DNA of 6,626 nt from NCBI GenBank assembly GCA_024642295.1, contig JAHEBK010000098.1:1-6626 (forward strand), given 5' to 3'. Source of the DNA: Flavobacterium sp. (GTDB lineage: Bacteria; Bacteroidota; Bacteroidia; Flavobacteriales; Flavobacteriaceae). This document shows positions 6,155 through 6,626 of the stretch, piece by piece (position 1 is the first letter of the stretch; every line of letters starts with the position of its first letter). Made by a program: the position numbers and the translations under genes. The notes beneath the pieces were generated by a model, which was given only the letters and a program-made list of their open reading frames with translations, was not told where the DNA came from and did no database searches.

Positions 6155-6446
6155 AGAATATCTTTCATTAAAATTTATCTTTCATCAATACACAAAAAGT
6201 AAAATTTTACTAATAACCTAATCTAGAAAAAAGTAAGTTCTACACCATTAACTATGACGGGAATAAACACAAAATGAACCTAACAAGAATATTCAGAAAA
6301 AATAAGAAACATACTTTTTTCATGTATCGTAGTTTTCATAAAATTAATCAAAAATCTTGCTTTTAAGCCTATATAGTTTCAAATAGTCAAGCTATCATAG
6401 GTTAGTTCAAAAAAAAAATCGCAAATTTGTAGCAAATTAATTTAAC
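6155..6446. other. Intergenic stretch with no convincing gene
   Basis: These 292 bp are very AT-rich. I see no tRNA, no ribosomal or CRISPR-like structure, and no reading frame I would defend. The contents worth noting are a perfect 14-bp palindrome AGTAAAATTTTACT (6198-6211), a 30-codon frame at 6274-6366 that lacks support, and at the right end the candidate promoter for the aminotransferase gene. Confidence 0.6.
6402..6429 (+). promoter_or_regulatory. Candidate promoter of the aminotransferase gene
   Basis: CAAATTTG (6422-6429) is one base from the Bacteroidota -7 consensus TAnnTTTG and is followed by TAGC, a common context in flavobacterial promoters. A TTA at 6402-6404, 17 bp upstream, is a possible -33 element. 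Initiation near 6436 would leave a leader of about 10 nt before the ATG at 6447. Confidence 0.35.
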
Positions 6447-6626
6447 ATGCCTGAGATTTCTATTAGGGGCCGAAGAATGCCTGAATCGCCAATTCGAAAA
6501 TTGGCACCCTTTGCTGATATAGCACACAAAAAAGGCCTAAAAGTTTATCACTTAAATATAGGTCAACCAGATATAAAAAGTCCAGAAATAGCCATTCAAG
6601 CTATCAAGAATATTGACATGGACATT
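6447..6626 (+). CDS. PLP-dependent class I aminotransferase, N-terminal part
   Basis: The first 60 codons of a fold-type I, pyridoxal-phosphate aminotransferase (AspC/AAT-like), open to the right window edge. The visible part carries the family's amino-terminal signature: [20 protein letters not shown], then [14 protein letters not shown], where NIGQPD is the conserved motif before the first substrate-binding region. The PLP lysine and the rest of the fold lie outside the window, so the amino acid substrate cannot be decided; aspartate or a broad-range amino donor is the usual annotation. ATG at 6447 is preferred because the residues before Met11 (EISIRGRR) also look like those of flavobacterial homologues; ATG at codon 11 is the alternative. 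The start lacks a Shine-Dalgarno sequence. Confidence 0.85.
   Translation, partial: MPEISIRGRRMPESPIRKLAPFADIAHKKGLKVYHLNIGQPDIKSPEIAIQAIKNIDMDI

Noticed and set aside
6274..6366. A 30-codon frame on the plus strand beginning MNLTRIFRKNKK, overlapping the stop of a 7-codon frame (ATGA).
   Set aside because: It is very short, has no recognisable features beyond many basic residues expected from A-rich DNA, has no ribosome binding site or clear promoter, and lies in sequence that looks non-coding.

Overview
The window looks like chromosomal DNA of a member of the Flavobacteriaceae, probably Flavobacterium or a close relative. The evidence is strongly AT-rich DNA, start codons without Shine-Dalgarno sequences but with A-rich upstream stretches, promoter candidates of the Bacteroidota type (TTG, about 19 bp, TAnnTTTG), a Bacteroidota-style lipoprotein signal, and protein sequences (ValRS, a DUF1573 protein, a class I aminotransferase) that read like flavobacterial homologues. 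No database search was possible.

Layout: 1-2032 is the start of an RND multidrug-efflux operon on the minus strand. A periplasmic adaptor lipoprotein gene (2032 to 947) is followed after 23 bp by the permease gene (923 to beyond the left edge, 307 residues visible). Its 165-bp upstream region holds two palindromes, one a near-perfect 22-bp dyad that could be a repressor operator. Next, also on the minus strand, is a small secreted protein of unknown function (2620 to 2198). Then comes valS (5503 to 2810), encoding valyl-tRNA synthetase, with a clear intrinsic terminator at 2740-2782. valS and the plus-strand gene at 5708 diverge from a 204-bp region that contains candidate promoters for both and a long inverted repeat just upstream of the valS start codon. 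The plus-strand gene (5708-6097) encodes a small exported DUF1573-type protein and ends at a strong terminator (6116-6154). A 292-bp stretch without a convincing gene follows, and the window ends in the first 60 codons of a PLP-dependent class I aminotransferase (6447 onward).

The most notable observation is inside valS. A 76-bp, C/G-rich element (4818-4893), made of two inverted halves of about 30 bp that each contain their own small hairpin, is inserted in frame. It adds about 26 Ser/Glu/Gly/Pro-rich residues exactly where the catalytic core leads into the CP1 editing domain. All ValRS signature motifs on either side are intact, and the element has no stop codon in any of the six frames. 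This looks like a mobile palindromic repeat that has invaded an essential gene without destroying it, comparable in principle to the Rickettsia palindromic elements. Secondary items are the valS leader hairpin, whose single mismatch becomes a G.U pair only in the valS-sense RNA, and the dyad in front of the efflux operon.

The adaptor and permease work together as parts of one tripartite pump; the outer-membrane TolC-like partner is not in view. The other genes have no evident functional link to each other.
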